Part shown: piece after piece, positions 25,472-34,666 of the stretch
Position numbering within the stretch: the stretch's first letter is position 1
Layout of the letters: the number at the start of each line of letters is the position of its first letter
Assembly: GCA_963732365.1 (NCBI GenBank)
Contig: CAVSZC010000005.1
Span: 868,001 to 932,000, forward strand
Direction: 5' to 3'
Length of the DNA stretch: 64,000 nt
DNA from: SR-FBR-E99 sp963732365
GTDB taxonomy: Bacteria > Bacteroidota > Bacteroidia > Bacteroidales > VadinHA17
Translations under genes and position numbers: made by a program
The notes under the pieces: generated by a model
Databases searched by the model: none
Told to the model about the DNA's origin: nothing
Seen by the model: only the letters and a program-made list of their open reading frames with translations

Positions 25472-25479
25472 CAAAGATA
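25472..25479 (-). promoter_or_regulatory. Candidate -7 element for the TlpA pair
   Basis: Minus-strand TATCTTTG ends 33 bp before the ATG at 25439. No good TTTG is found 19-21 bp upstream, so this is a half-match only. Confidence 0.45.
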
Positions 25480-25621
25480 TTTATTTTTCACAGCCCGTGT
25501 GGCTTAAGGCAGACCCCTGAAGCAGATACGTTTTTTTTGATTTTCTTTGCAAACGCAATTTTTTATTGCTAATTTAAACGAATTAATATTTTTTAGATAA
25601 TAACACGGAATCCATAACAAT

Positions 25622-27571
25622 ATGGGCTACATTAAGTTTGACAAGGCTAAGGTTGTAAATCTTGAATATTCACTCAGCCGTGAGATTCTGCGTACAAACA
25701 GGGCGGGAAGCTACTCGTCGACGACCATTGTTGGCTGCAACACCCGCAAGTATCACGGGTGGCTCGTTTGCCCCGTTGATGCCATGGGTGGTGAAAGGCA
25801 TGTGCTCCTGTCAGCGCTCGACAGCACCATTGTGAGCAACGGACAGAGTTTCAACACAGGTATCCGCAAGTATCACGGCGACTCATACAGTCCCAAAGGA
25901 CATAAGTACGTAGAGGATTTTGACATACAGGATATCCCCGGGATGACCTTCAGGGTAGGTAATGTCTACATGAGGCAGGAAAGACTTCTGGTACATTATG
26001 AGGAGCAGTTGCTTATCAGGTACACTATTCTTGACAGTGATGAACCTGTGAAGCTTCAGCTGCGTCCTTTCCTCGCATTCCGTAACGTACATCAGCTAAC
26101 GCACACCAACCTCGATGCAAATACGAAGGTTGAAAAAGTTGCAAACGGAATTAAGATCAGGATGTATGAAGGGTTTCCCTGGCTTCATATGCAGTTGTCA
26201 TCAAAGGCGGAATTTGTCCCGGTGCCTGACTGGTATCAGGGGGTGGAGTATGTTGAGGAGCAGAAACGGGGCTACGACTATTCCGAAGACCTGTTTGTTC
26301 CGGGCTTTTTTGAGCTGACAGTGAACAAAGGCGACGTCATTGTATTTTCTGCATCGACAAGTGAAGAGCGCACTGCAGGGTTCAAGTCAAAGTTCACCAG
26401 GACAGTCGCATCAAAGATACCGCGCAGTAACTTCAGCAACTGTCTTCGCAATGCTGCGCAGCAGTTCATTGAGAAGCGCGGAGGCGATACTTCCATCGTT
26501 GCCGGGTATCACTGGTTCGGGTCATGTGGACGTGACACTTTCATTTCACTGCCGGGCATCGCCCTGGCCCGTCCCTCGGAAGATCTGTATGCATCGGTGC
26601 TTGACTCTCAGGTGCGCCGCATGGCCGGAGACCCCTCTGCCGTAGCGGAGGACAATGCCAGCCTGTCTCTCAGGAGTGCCGACTCACTTCTCTGGTTCTT
26701 TCATGCCCTCCACAAATACGGGCAGGATGCCAGGGAGATCTGGAAGCGTTACGGAAAGCCCATGAAGCAGGTTCTTGATGCATATCGCAAAGGGAACTCC
26801 CCCGGGATCCGCATGAGGGATAACGGGCTGATTTTTGCCGATTCGCCAGGCAGGGCACTTACATGGATGGACGCTGCGGTGAATGGTGTTCCGGTAACGC
26901 AGCGCAACGGATATGCGGTTGAAGTCAACGCCTTATGGTACAACGCCGTCTGCTTCGCACTGGAGTGCGCAAAGGCAGCAAAGGACAAAGCATTTGTGAA
27001 GGAGTGGGAACAGTTTCCTGAGAAGATAAGAGCATCATTCATTGACCTGTTCTGGGATGATGAGCATGGCTATCTGGCAGACTATGTCAACGACAACGAG
27101 ACACGAAACATGCAGGTAAGGCCTAACATGGTCATAGCAACCTCACTGGCACATACTATGCTGGACAAGGAGCAGATGAAGAAAATTCTTGACCTGGCCA
27201 ACAGGGTCCTTGTCACACCGCGTGGTCTGCGCTCGCTGTCGCCAGCCGAGGAGGGTTATCAAGGGCAGTATCTCGGTAGACAGGAATCACGTGACAGTGC
27301 ATATCACCAGGGGACTGTATGGCCATGGCTCATGGGACCGTTCTGTGACGGATGGTTGAGAGTCTACGGTGAAGGGGGTGTCTCGCGTGTCAGGAAGCTT
27401 ATAACAGGGTTTGAGGAGACACTGACAGAGGCCGGCATATCAACCATTTCAGAGATATATGACGGTGACCCCCCTCATGCACCCAGAGGAGCTATTTCAC
27501 AGGCGGTAAGCGTGGCCGAGGTGTTGAGAATCAATACCCTGTTAGAGACGAAATACATGGAAAAAAAATAA
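25622..27571 (+). CDS. Glycogen debranching enzyme (amylo-alpha-1,6-glucosidase type)
   Basis: A 649-residue enzyme of the bacterial GDE family (GH133-like), hydrolysing alpha-1,6 branch stubs of glycogen. The N-terminal domain opens LSREILRTNRAGSYSSTTIV and TRKYHGWLVCP, the conserved start of the family. The C-terminal (alpha/alpha)6 domain carries WFGSCGRDTFISLPG, NGYAVEVNALWYNAV and RDSAYHQGTVWPWLMGPF, with the candidate acids. It is the first gene of a four-gene plus-strand glycogen operon; 4 bp separate it from the next gene. Confidence 0.92.
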   Translation: MGYIKFDKAKVVNLEYSLSREILRTNRAGSYSSTTIVGCNTRKYHGWLVCPVDAMGGERHVLLSALDSTIVSNGQSFNTGIRKYHGDSYSPKGHKYVEDFDIQDIPGMTFRVGNVYMRQERLLVHYEEQLLIRYTILDSDEPVKLQLRPFLAFRNVHQLTHTNLDANTKVEKVANGIKIRMYEGFPWLHMQLSSKAEFVPVPDWYQGVEYVEEQKRGYDYSEDLFVPGFFELTVNKGDVIVFSASTSEERTAGFKSKFTRTVASKIPRSNFSNCLRNAAQQFIEKRGGDTSIVAGYHWFGSCGRDTFISLPGIALARPSEDLYASVLDSQVRRMAGDPSAVAEDNASLSLRSADSLLWFFHALHKYGQDAREIWKRYGKPMKQVLDAYRKGNSPGIRMRDNGLIFADSPGRALTWMDAAVNGVPVTQRNGYAVEVNALWYNAVCFALECAKAAKDKAFVKEWEQFPEKIRASFIDLFWDDEHGYLADYVNDNETRNMQVRPNMVIATSLAHTMLDKEQMKKILDLANRVLVTPRGLRSLSPAEEGYQGQYLGRQESRDSAYHQGTVWPWLMGPFCDGWLRVYGEGGVSRVRKLITGFEETLTEAGISTISEIYDGDPPHAPRGAISQAVSVAEVLRINTLLETKYMEKK

Positions 27572-27575
27572 CAAT

Positions 27576-28871
27576 ATGCGTGTCCTGATGTTTGGATGGG
27601 AATTCCCTCCACATATTGCCGGGGGATTGGGGACTGCCAGCTATGGTCTCACCCGCGGTCTCGCCTCGCAGCGTGACGTAAAGGTGATATTCGTTGTTCC
27701 CAAAGCCTACGGCGACGAAGATCAGAGCGTGGTAAGCCTTATCGGAGCCAACACCATACCCGTTGCCTTCAAGAAGATAAAATTCAACTATTTCCTGAAG
27801 CAGGTTGAAAAGATCGAGGTCTTTTCCAAGCTCGTGCCTTACACTGATCCTGAGGATTTCTGGAAGATTACCCGGGGCGAAGTGGCTGAGACTGATGTCC
27901 TTGTCAAGACCAACAAGCAGGGTAAGGTTGATTTCAGTGGCACTTACGGGGCATCACTGATGGATGAGATCCACAAGTATTCGGTTGTAGCACAGGTGAT
28001 TGCGTCTGAACAGGAGTTCGATATCATCCATGCGCACGACTGGCTTGCATATCCCGCCGGTATTGCCGCCAAGGCGGTCTCGGGTAAACCGCTGGTGATA
28101 CATGTTCATGCCACTGACTTTGACCGGAGCGGCGGCAATGTCAATCCTGTTGTCTACAACATGGAGAAGGAGGGAATGGATGCTGCCGACAAGATCATCA
28201 CCGTCAGCAATCTGACCCGCGATATTGTCATAAGCAAATACAATATTGACCCTGACAAGGTGGAGACGGTTTACAATGCCGTGGAGCCGTTGCATCATTC
28301 CGAACTCGATATTCCCGAGAGAGCCTATGACGACAAGATAGTAACATTCCTCGGGCGCATAACCATGCAGAAAGGCCCAGAGTATTTTATCGAAGCCGCA
28401 AGAGTAGTATTGTCACGCATGCCCAATGTCAGGTTTGTGATGGCAGGCTCCGGAGACATGATGGAGCGGATGATTCGCCGTGCCGCTGCATTGCGTATCA
28501 CTGACAGGTTCCACTTCACCGGCTTCCTGCGTGGCAATGACGTCTTTACGATGCTTAGGATGAGCGACGTATATGTCATGCCCTCCGTGTCTGAGCCCTT
28601 CGGGATATCGCCTCTGGAGGCCATGCAGTCAAATGTTCCTGTCATCATCAGCAAGCAGAGCGGGGTGGCCGAGGTGCTGACACATGCCGTGAAGGTTGAC
28701 TTCTGGGATATTGATGCAATGGCAGATGCCATATACGGCATCCTGTCATATCCGGCCCTCTCACGCATGTTTATCATGAACGGAAAGGAAGAGGTCGACA
28801 AACTGAAGTGGGAGAAGGCAGCCAAACATGTTATGAAAATTTACACTGAAGTATTGAAACAGACAAGCTAA
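27576..28871 (+). CDS. GT4-family glycosyltransferase (glycogen synthase-like)
   Basis: A 431-residue GT-B glycosyltransferase. The N-terminus MRVLMFGWEFPPHIAGGLGT is the starch/glycogen synthase-like acceptor loop. IIHAHDWLAYPAG follows, and the C-terminal donor domain has VTFLGRITMQKGPEYFIEAA and the EX7E region MPSVSEPFGISPLEAMQ. Bacteroidetes members of this group are usually annotated as glycogen synthases or alpha-glucan transferases. It overlaps no neighbour; 5 bp separate it from the GH57 gene. Confidence 0.9.
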   Translation: MRVLMFGWEFPPHIAGGLGTASYGLTRGLASQRDVKVIFVVPKAYGDEDQSVVSLIGANTIPVAFKKIKFNYFLKQVEKIEVFSKLVPYTDPEDFWKITRGEVAETDVLVKTNKQGKVDFSGTYGASLMDEIHKYSVVAQVIASEQEFDIIHAHDWLAYPAGIAAKAVSGKPLVIHVHATDFDRSGGNVNPVVYNMEKEGMDAADKIITVSNLTRDIVISKYNIDPDKVETVYNAVEPLHHSELDIPERAYDDKIVTFLGRITMQKGPEYFIEAARVVLSRMPNVRFVMAGSGDMMERMIRRAAALRITDRFHFTGFLRGNDVFTMLRMSDVYVMPSVSEPFGISPLEAMQSNVPVIISKQSGVAEVLTHAVKVDFWDIDAMADAIYGILSYPALSRMFIMNGKEEVDKLKWEKAAKHVMKIYTEVLKQTS

Positions 28872-28876
28872 GAGAT

Positions 28877-30355
28877 ATGAGCACATCACAAAAAAAGGCA
28901 ATCTGCCTCTATTTTCAGGTTCATCAGCCCTTCAGGCTCAGACGCTACAGGTTTTTCGAGATGGGTAATGAGCATTATTACTACGATGATTTCATGAACG
29001 AATCCATCCTCCGGAAGATTGCCTACAACTGCTATCTTCCTGCCAATAAGATTTTACTTGACCTGATTCGTAAGCACAAGGGTAAGTTCAGGGTTACGTT
29101 CTCCCTGACAGGCATTGTAATCGATCAGTTCAGGCTCTATGCACCGGAGGTGCTTGCCTCTTTCAGGGAGCTGGCTGAGACGGGTTGTGTGGAGTTCCTC
29201 TCCGAGACCAACTCTCACTCGCTGGCATCACTGGTGAACCATGACAGATTTGTCAGGCAGGTAAACGTTCACCGTGAAAAGATGTTAGAGCATCTTGGAT
29301 ATGAGCCGACATCAATCAGAAACACTGAGCTTATTTATTCAGACGAGATTGGAAGCTGGATGGCTGAGATGGGTTACAAAGCCACAGTCACCGAGGGTGC
29401 AAAACATATACTTGGATGGAAATCGCCTAACTTCATGTATTGCAATGCCATCAACCCCAGGCTTAAAGTGTTGCTGCGCAACTACACCCTCAGCGATGAC
29501 ATTGCATTCAGGTTTTCGAACAGGGGCTGGTCAAGCTTCCCCCTCACTGCTGAAAAATATGCATCATGGATCAAGGGGCTATCAGTCTCTTCCGAGATTG
29601 TAAACATATTCATGGATTATGAAACTTTCGGGGAGCATCAGAAAAAGGAGACCGGGATATTTGACTTCCTGAAGCATCTGCCTGACGCCATAATAAAGAA
29701 GACCCCCTTCAGTTTTATGACAGTATCGGAGATTGCCGACAGCTTTCAGCCCGTGGCTCCGCTGCATGTCCCGTCGCCCATCTCATGGGCCGATGAAGAG
29801 AGAGACCTTACCGCATGGATGGGTAACGAGTTGCAGACCGCTGCGGTAAGCAAGCTTTACAGCCTGGCTGAAAGGGTTGACAGGTGCGGGTCAGAACAAC
29901 TTACCAGGGACTGGGTATATCTGCAGTCAAGCGATCACTTTTATTACATGTCAACAAAGTTCTTCTCTGACGGTGCCGTTCATGCCTATTTCAATCCGTA
30001 CGAGAACCCGTATCAGGCATTCATGAATTACATGAACGTACTCAGCGATTTTGAGATCAGGCTGAACGTTGTTTGTCCGGTCAACGATCACTATGAGGAG
30101 GTAAACCGTTTGTCAGCTTCAATACAGGCCAGGGATATGCTAATAAATGAACTGCAGGGAAAACTGGTAAAGCTTGAGAAGAAAGCTGGCGTTGCCAAAC
30201 CGAAGGCAGTAAAGGGAAAGGTCAAAAGGACTGCTGCCGTAAAGACTGCCGCCGTAAAGACTGCCGCAGTAAAGACTGCCGCTGTGAAAAATGTAGCGGT
30301 CAGGAAGGCTCCCGCAAAAACCGCCACTAAAAAGACCGCGGCGAAGAAAAAATAA
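28877..30355 (+). CDS. GH57-family alpha-amylase with Lys/Ala-rich tail
   Basis: A 492-residue glycoside hydrolase of family 57, expected to cleave alpha-1,4-glucan. Motifs: LYFQVHQPFRLRRYRF near the start, FLSETNSHS, NTELIYSDEIGSWMAEMGYK, IFMDYETFGEHQ (catalytic-acid region) and SWADEERDLTAWMGNE. From about residue 437 the chain becomes a Lys/Ala/Thr/Val-rich tail of repeated AAVKT units that resembles histone H1 or ribosomal-protein tails and is absent from ordinary GH57 enzymes. No signal peptide, so cytoplasmic. Confidence 0.92.
   Translation: MSTSQKKAICLYFQVHQPFRLRRYRFFEMGNEHYYYDDFMNESILRKIAYNCYLPANKILLDLIRKHKGKFRVTFSLTGIVIDQFRLYAPEVLASFRELAETGCVEFLSETNSHSLASLVNHDRFVRQVNVHREKMLEHLGYEPTSIRNTELIYSDEIGSWMAEMGYKATVTEGAKHILGWKSPNFMYCNAINPRLKVLLRNYTLSDDIAFRFSNRGWSSFPLTAEKYASWIKGLSVSSEIVNIFMDYETFGEHQKKETGIFDFLKHLPDAIIKKTPFSFMTVSEIADSFQPVAPLHVPSPISWADEERDLTAWMGNELQTAAVSKLYSLAERVDRCGSEQLTRDWVYLQSSDHFYYMSTKFFSDGAVHAYFNPYENPYQAFMNYMNVLSDFEIRLNVVCPVNDHYEEVNRLSASIQARDMLINELQGKLVKLEKKAGVAKPKAVKGKVKRTAAVKTAAVKTAAVKTAAVKNVAVRKAPAKTATKKTAAKKK
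30230..30289 (+). repeat. Four 15-bp tandem repeats encoding AAVKT units
   Basis: Units actgctgccgtaaag-like begin at 30230, 30245, 30260 and 30275, differing at a few positions, mostly synonymous. They encode the repeated TAAVK of the GH57 tail. Confidence 0.85.
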
Positions 30356-30434
30356 AATTAAAGAGTAGTTTTGTGGCTTATCAAAGCGGGGGTATAAAAT
30401 ATACACTCCTGCTTAAGAGGTGACTATTAGAGAT

Positions 30435-33400
30435 ATGAGCATGAGAGCTGATTTTTTATTTGAGACAAGCTGGGAAGTATGTAACAAGGTGGGAGGTATT
30501 CACACAGTGATATCGACCAAGATTCTGAATGTAAAGAACGAATTTGGCGACAACTACGTTCTGATCGGCCCGGATGTATGGCGTGATGACAAGAGCAACC
30601 CGGAATTCACCGATGATGACAGTATGTTCACCCAGTGGAAGTCGGTGGCTCTTCAGGAAGGTCACATCATACGTACGGGAAGATGGAATATCGAGGGGTC
30701 ACCGCGGGTCATACTCGTTGACTTTACCCAGTATTTCGGACAGCAGAATGAAATATTCGCCCGGTTCTGGGAGACTTATGGACTTGACAGCATCTCTGGT
30801 CAGTGGGATTATGTCGAACCGGCACTTTTTGGATATGCAGCCGGCAAGGTCATTGAGAGCTTTACTTCGTTTCACAGAGAGTATCCAAGGGTTATCGCCC
30901 AGTTTCATGAGTGGATGACAGCGACGGGAGTGCTGTATCTTGAAAAGAATTCTCCCTGGATAGCTACCGCCTTCACCACTCATGCAACGGTTCTCGGGCG
31001 GAGTATTGCAGGCAACCACAGGCAGCTGTACAGCAAGCTCAGTGAGTACAATCCGGTTCAGACCTCGCTTGAACTGAATGTAACATCAAAACAGTCGCTT
31101 GAGAAAATCGCCGCAGCCCAGGCAGATGTCTTTACTACCGTGAGTGAGATCACCGGCACAGAGTGTCTGGCATTCCTCGGAAAAGCGCCGGATGTGGTTA
31201 CACCGAACGGATTCGATGATTCATTTGTCCCTTCTCCGGCTGATTTTGACAGCCGCCGGTCTGAAGCACGGGAAAAGCTTCTTTCAGTCGCCGGGGCACT
31301 TCTCGGGTATAAGCTTCCTTCCGATACCCTTCTTGTCTCTACCAGCGGAAGATATGAGTACAGGAACAAAGGGATTGATCTCTTTCTCTCAGCACTCGGG
31401 GATATCAATCGCAATACAGACACAGAAGATCAGTGCGTTGCCTTTATACTTGTGCCCGCATATCACAAGGGCCCCAGGCCTGAGCTGATCACTGCCCTGA
31501 ACGACGGGTCATTTGTTAAAGAGGGTGACAGGTATCTGACTCACGGGCTGCATTATGTCGGTGATGATCCGGTAATCAACCAGCTGGCCAGGGAAAACAT
31601 AACCAACAATGAGAAAGATAAGGTTAAAGTGATCTTTGTTCCGTCATATCTCAACGGTAATGACGGTATCTTCAATAAAACCTATTATGACCTTCTGATC
31701 GGGTTCGATCTCACACTCTATCCATCATACTATGAGCCCTGGGGTTACACTCCACTTGAGAGTCTCATGTTTCATGTACCCACCGTCACCACAAACCTCT
31801 CGGGTTTCGGGCTGTGGATTAACACCCATTACGAAGATCCGGGTGACGGTTGCCTCGTGATAAACCGCAATGATGGAAATGACGGGGAGGTCATCAGGGA
31901 TATGGCTCTTTTCATCAGCCGGTTCATGAAGATGAGCCAGGATGATGTCAGTGCTGCCAGGGAAAAGGCTTGGGAGGTATCGCGTATTGCAAACTGGAAT
32001 ACGCTCATCAGGTATTATTTTGATGCCTATAATTTTGCGCTTGAGAACAGTGAGGTGCGCCGCGGACAGCCGAGGGAATATACCAGGGTGCTTGAGGCTG
32101 TCGACCTGCAGGTACACAAGCCTCACCAGGTGCCTGTATGGAAGGACATATACGTGCAGTCAGAGTTGCCGGAACGGTTAGGCTACCTGAAAGAGCTGGC
32201 GACCAACCTGTGGTGGTCATGGAACAGTAATGCGGAGCTGCTCTTCCGCCGTATGGACCCCACACTCTGGGAAGAGGTGATCCACAATCCCAGAAAATTC
32301 ATTGAAGCGATAGACTATAAGAGACTCGTAGTCCTTTCAGAAGATGAGGTCTTTCTCGATGAAGCTGACAGGATTTACAAAGAGTTTACTGAATACATGG
32401 CCAGGCCGGACAATCATGAGCTGCCCTCGGTTGCATATTTCAGCATGGAGTTTGGCATTCATCCCTGCCTCAAGATCTACTCCGGCGGGTTGGGGGTTCT
32501 TGCCGGTGATTACCTGAAGGAGGCCAGTGACTCGAACGTCAACATAACGGGAATAGGGCTGCTGTACCGGTACGGTTACTTCAGGCAGAAGCTGGGACCC
32601 AGGGGTGAGCAGCAGACGATCTACGAGGCTGAGGATTTCGCCCAGCTGCCGGTCACTCCGGTGAAGGACAGCAACAATAATTTCATGACAGTATCCCTTG
32701 CATGGCCTGGCCGTACCGTCAAGGCCCGTATCTGGCTTGCCCAGGTAGGCAAGGTGAAGCTATACCTGCTTGATACTGATCATGATGAGAATAATCATGA
32801 AGACAGGGCTATAACGCATTACCTGTATGGCGGTGATTCTGAAAACAGGCTGAAGCAGGAGCTTATACTGGGTATCGGTGGCGTACGCGCACTCATTTCT
32901 CTGGGAATCAAGCCTGATGTTTATCATAGCAATGAAGGCCATTCGGCATTCATTGGCTTCGAGCGTATGCGTCACCTGATTGAGGAACAGCATCTTAATT
33001 TTGAGCAGACACTTGAGATAGTGAGAGCCTCGACCCTCTTTACCACCCATACCCCTGTCCCGGCAGGGCACGATGCCTTTGAGGAAGATCTCCTCAGGAA
33101 ATATATCTCACATTATCATGCCAGGCTTAATATCTCGTGGGACCAGATGATGGCCCTGGGGCGCTGCGACACTGATCACGACCGCAAGTTCAATATGAGC
33201 TATCTGGCTACCCGTCTGTCACAGGAAATGAACGGAGTAAGCGAGCTGCACGGTCATGTATCACGGGGCCTCTTCTCAAAACTATGGCCGGGCTATCTGC
33301 GTGACGAGCTGCATATCGGGCATGTAACCAACGGAGTACATCATTCGACATGGACAGCCCCCGAGTGGGAACAGGTCTATGAGAAGATTACAGGCAAGGC

Positions 33401-34664
33401 TCACTTTGATCAGACTGACAGGAGCCAGTGGGAGAAGATATACCAGGTTGATGATGCAAAGGTGTTTGAAATAAAGATGAAGCTTAAGAAGCGCCTCTTT
33501 GACAACATCAGGAAGCGTCTTCAGTCTGAGATGCTTGAGAGGCATGTCAGTCCCCGTACATTATTGAATATCAGCAGCCATCTGAATGAGAAGGCTCTTA
33601 CCATAGGCTTTGCAAGAAGGTTTGCCACTTACAAGAGAGCCAGCCTTCTCTTCCGTGACCTTGACAGGCTGGAGCGGATAGTAAACAATCCTGAACGGCC
33701 GGTGCAGTTTATTTATGCCGGCAAGGCACATCCGAATGACGGCGGCGGTCAGGATCTCATCAGGCGTGTAAATGAGATCTCTCAGATGCCACAGTTTGCC
33801 GGTAAGGTTCTCTTCATTGAGAATTATGATATGGAGCTTGCCAAGTATATGGTTCGCGGTGTTGACATATGGCTTAACACCCCGACAAGACCTCTCGAAG
33901 CCTCTGGCACCAGCGGTGAGAAGGCTGTTATGAACGGAACGATACACTTCAGCGTGCTTGACGGATGGTGGGTTGAGGGATATCATGCCTTCGCCGGCTG
34001 GGCTCTTCCCAAGAAGCGCACATTTACAAACCAGGAGCTGCAGGACGACGTAGATGCCGAGACAATCTATAATATGCTTGAATATGAGATAGTTCCTGCA
34101 TATTATTCAAGGGATGACAGCGGCATCCCACGTGAATGGACCAGCTATATTAAAAATACCATGGTCAAGGTAGCTCCTGAATTCACTACCAGGAGAATGC
34201 TTGACGATTACATAGAGAGGTTTTACAAGAAGCTTTATGAGCGCAGCAAACGGATCACGGCAGATAACTATGCCCTGGCACGCCAGCTGGCTGACTGGAA
34301 ATACGAGATGTCAAGGTCATGGGACGAAATAGAGGTACTTAAATATGATCTCTATAACCAGGGAGAGAATGTTTACAAATCAGGGCAGAACTATTCTACC
34401 GAGATATTGCTTGACATCAAGAATATACCTGCCGAGAACGTAGGAGTTGAGTTTGTTGTCACGAAGCTTCTCAAGACCGGTGAACACGTGTTTCTTGCCG
34501 GAAAGGAGTTTAAGCTTGCAAGCAAAAAGAAGGGCAGGGCGATCTATCATGTTGATTTTCTTCCCGAGAGGGCAGGGACCTTCTTCTATGGAATACGTAT
34601 TTACGCCAAGCATCCGGAGCTGCCGCACAGGCAGGATTTCTGTCTGCTGCGCTGGGTTGACTGA
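30435..34664 (+). CDS. Fused GT3-like glycogen synthase and GT35 alpha-glucan phosphorylase
   Basis: A protein of about 1409 residues. The first ~560 resemble eukaryotic-type (GT3) glycogen synthase: FLFETSWEVCNKVGGIHTVI, QFHEWMTATGVLYL, TTHATVLGRSIAGN, VTPNGFD and PSYYEPWGYTPLESLMFHVP. The remainder is an alpha-glucan phosphorylase: the DUF3417-type LATNLWWSWN, YFSMEFGIHPCLKIYSGGLG, NEGHSAF, THTPVPAGHDAF, and the PLP-lysine region EASGTSGEKAVMNG. A beta-sandwich-like tail (~80 residues) ends the protein. The ATG at 30435 is preferred to the GTG at 30420, since homologous synthases begin just before FLFETSWEV. Chain building and phosphorolysis are thus on one polypeptide. Confidence 0.9.
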   Translation: MSMRADFLFETSWEVCNKVGGIHTVISTKILNVKNEFGDNYVLIGPDVWRDDKSNPEFTDDDSMFTQWKSVALQEGHIIRTGRWNIEGSPRVILVDFTQYFGQQNEIFARFWETYGLDSISGQWDYVEPALFGYAAGKVIESFTSFHREYPRVIAQFHEWMTATGVLYLEKNSPWIATAFTTHATVLGRSIAGNHRQLYSKLSEYNPVQTSLELNVTSKQSLEKIAAAQADVFTTVSEITGTECLAFLGKAPDVVTPNGFDDSFVPSPADFDSRRSEAREKLLSVAGALLGYKLPSDTLLVSTSGRYEYRNKGIDLFLSALGDINRNTDTEDQCVAFILVPAYHKGPRPELITALNDGSFVKEGDRYLTHGLHYVGDDPVINQLARENITNNEKDKVKVIFVPSYLNGNDGIFNKTYYDLLIGFDLTLYPSYYEPWGYTPLESLMFHVPTVTTNLSGFGLWINTHYEDPGDGCLVINRNDGNDGEVIRDMALFISRFMKMSQDDVSAAREKAWEVSRIANWNTLIRYYFDAYNFALENSEVRRGQPREYTRVLEAVDLQVHKPHQVPVWKDIYVQSELPERLGYLKELATNLWWSWNSNAELLFRRMDPTLWEEVIHNPRKFIEAIDYKRLVVLSEDEVFLDEADRIYKEFTEYMARPDNHELPSVAYFSMEFGIHPCLKIYSGGLGVLAGDYLKEASDSNVNITGIGLLYRYGYFRQKLGPRGEQQTIYEAEDFAQLPVTPVKDSNNNFMTVSLAWPGRTVKARIWLAQVGKVKLYLLDTDHDENNHEDRAITHYLYGGDSENRLKQELILGIGGVRALISLGIKPDVYHSNEGHSAFIGFERMRHLIEEQHLNFEQTLEIVRASTLFTTHTPVPAGHDAFEEDLLRKYISHYHARLNISWDQMMALGRCDTDHDRKFNMSYLATRLSQEMNGVSELHGHVSRGLFSKLWPGYLRDELHIGHVTNGVHHSTWTAPEWEQVYEKITGKAHFDQTDRSQWEKIYQVDDAKVFEIKMKLKKRLFDNIRKRLQSEMLERHVSPRTLLNISSHLNEKALTIGFARRFATYKRASLLFRDLDRLERIVNNPERPVQFIYAGKAHPNDGGGQDLIRRVNEISQMPQFAGKVLFIENYDMELAKYMVRGVDIWLNTPTRPLEASGTSGEKAVMNGTIHFSVLDGWWVEGYHAFAGWALPKKRTFTNQELQDDVDAETIYNMLEYEIVPAYYSRDDSGIPREWTSYIKNTMVKVAPEFTTRRMLDDYIERFYKKLYERSKRITADNYALARQLADWKYEMSRSWDEIEVLKYDLYNQGENVYKSGQNYSTEILLDIKNIPAENVGVEFVVTKLLKTGEHVFLAGKEFKLASKKKGRAIYHVDFLPERAGTFFYGIRIYAKHPELPHRQDFCLLRWVD

Positions 34665-34666
34665 CC

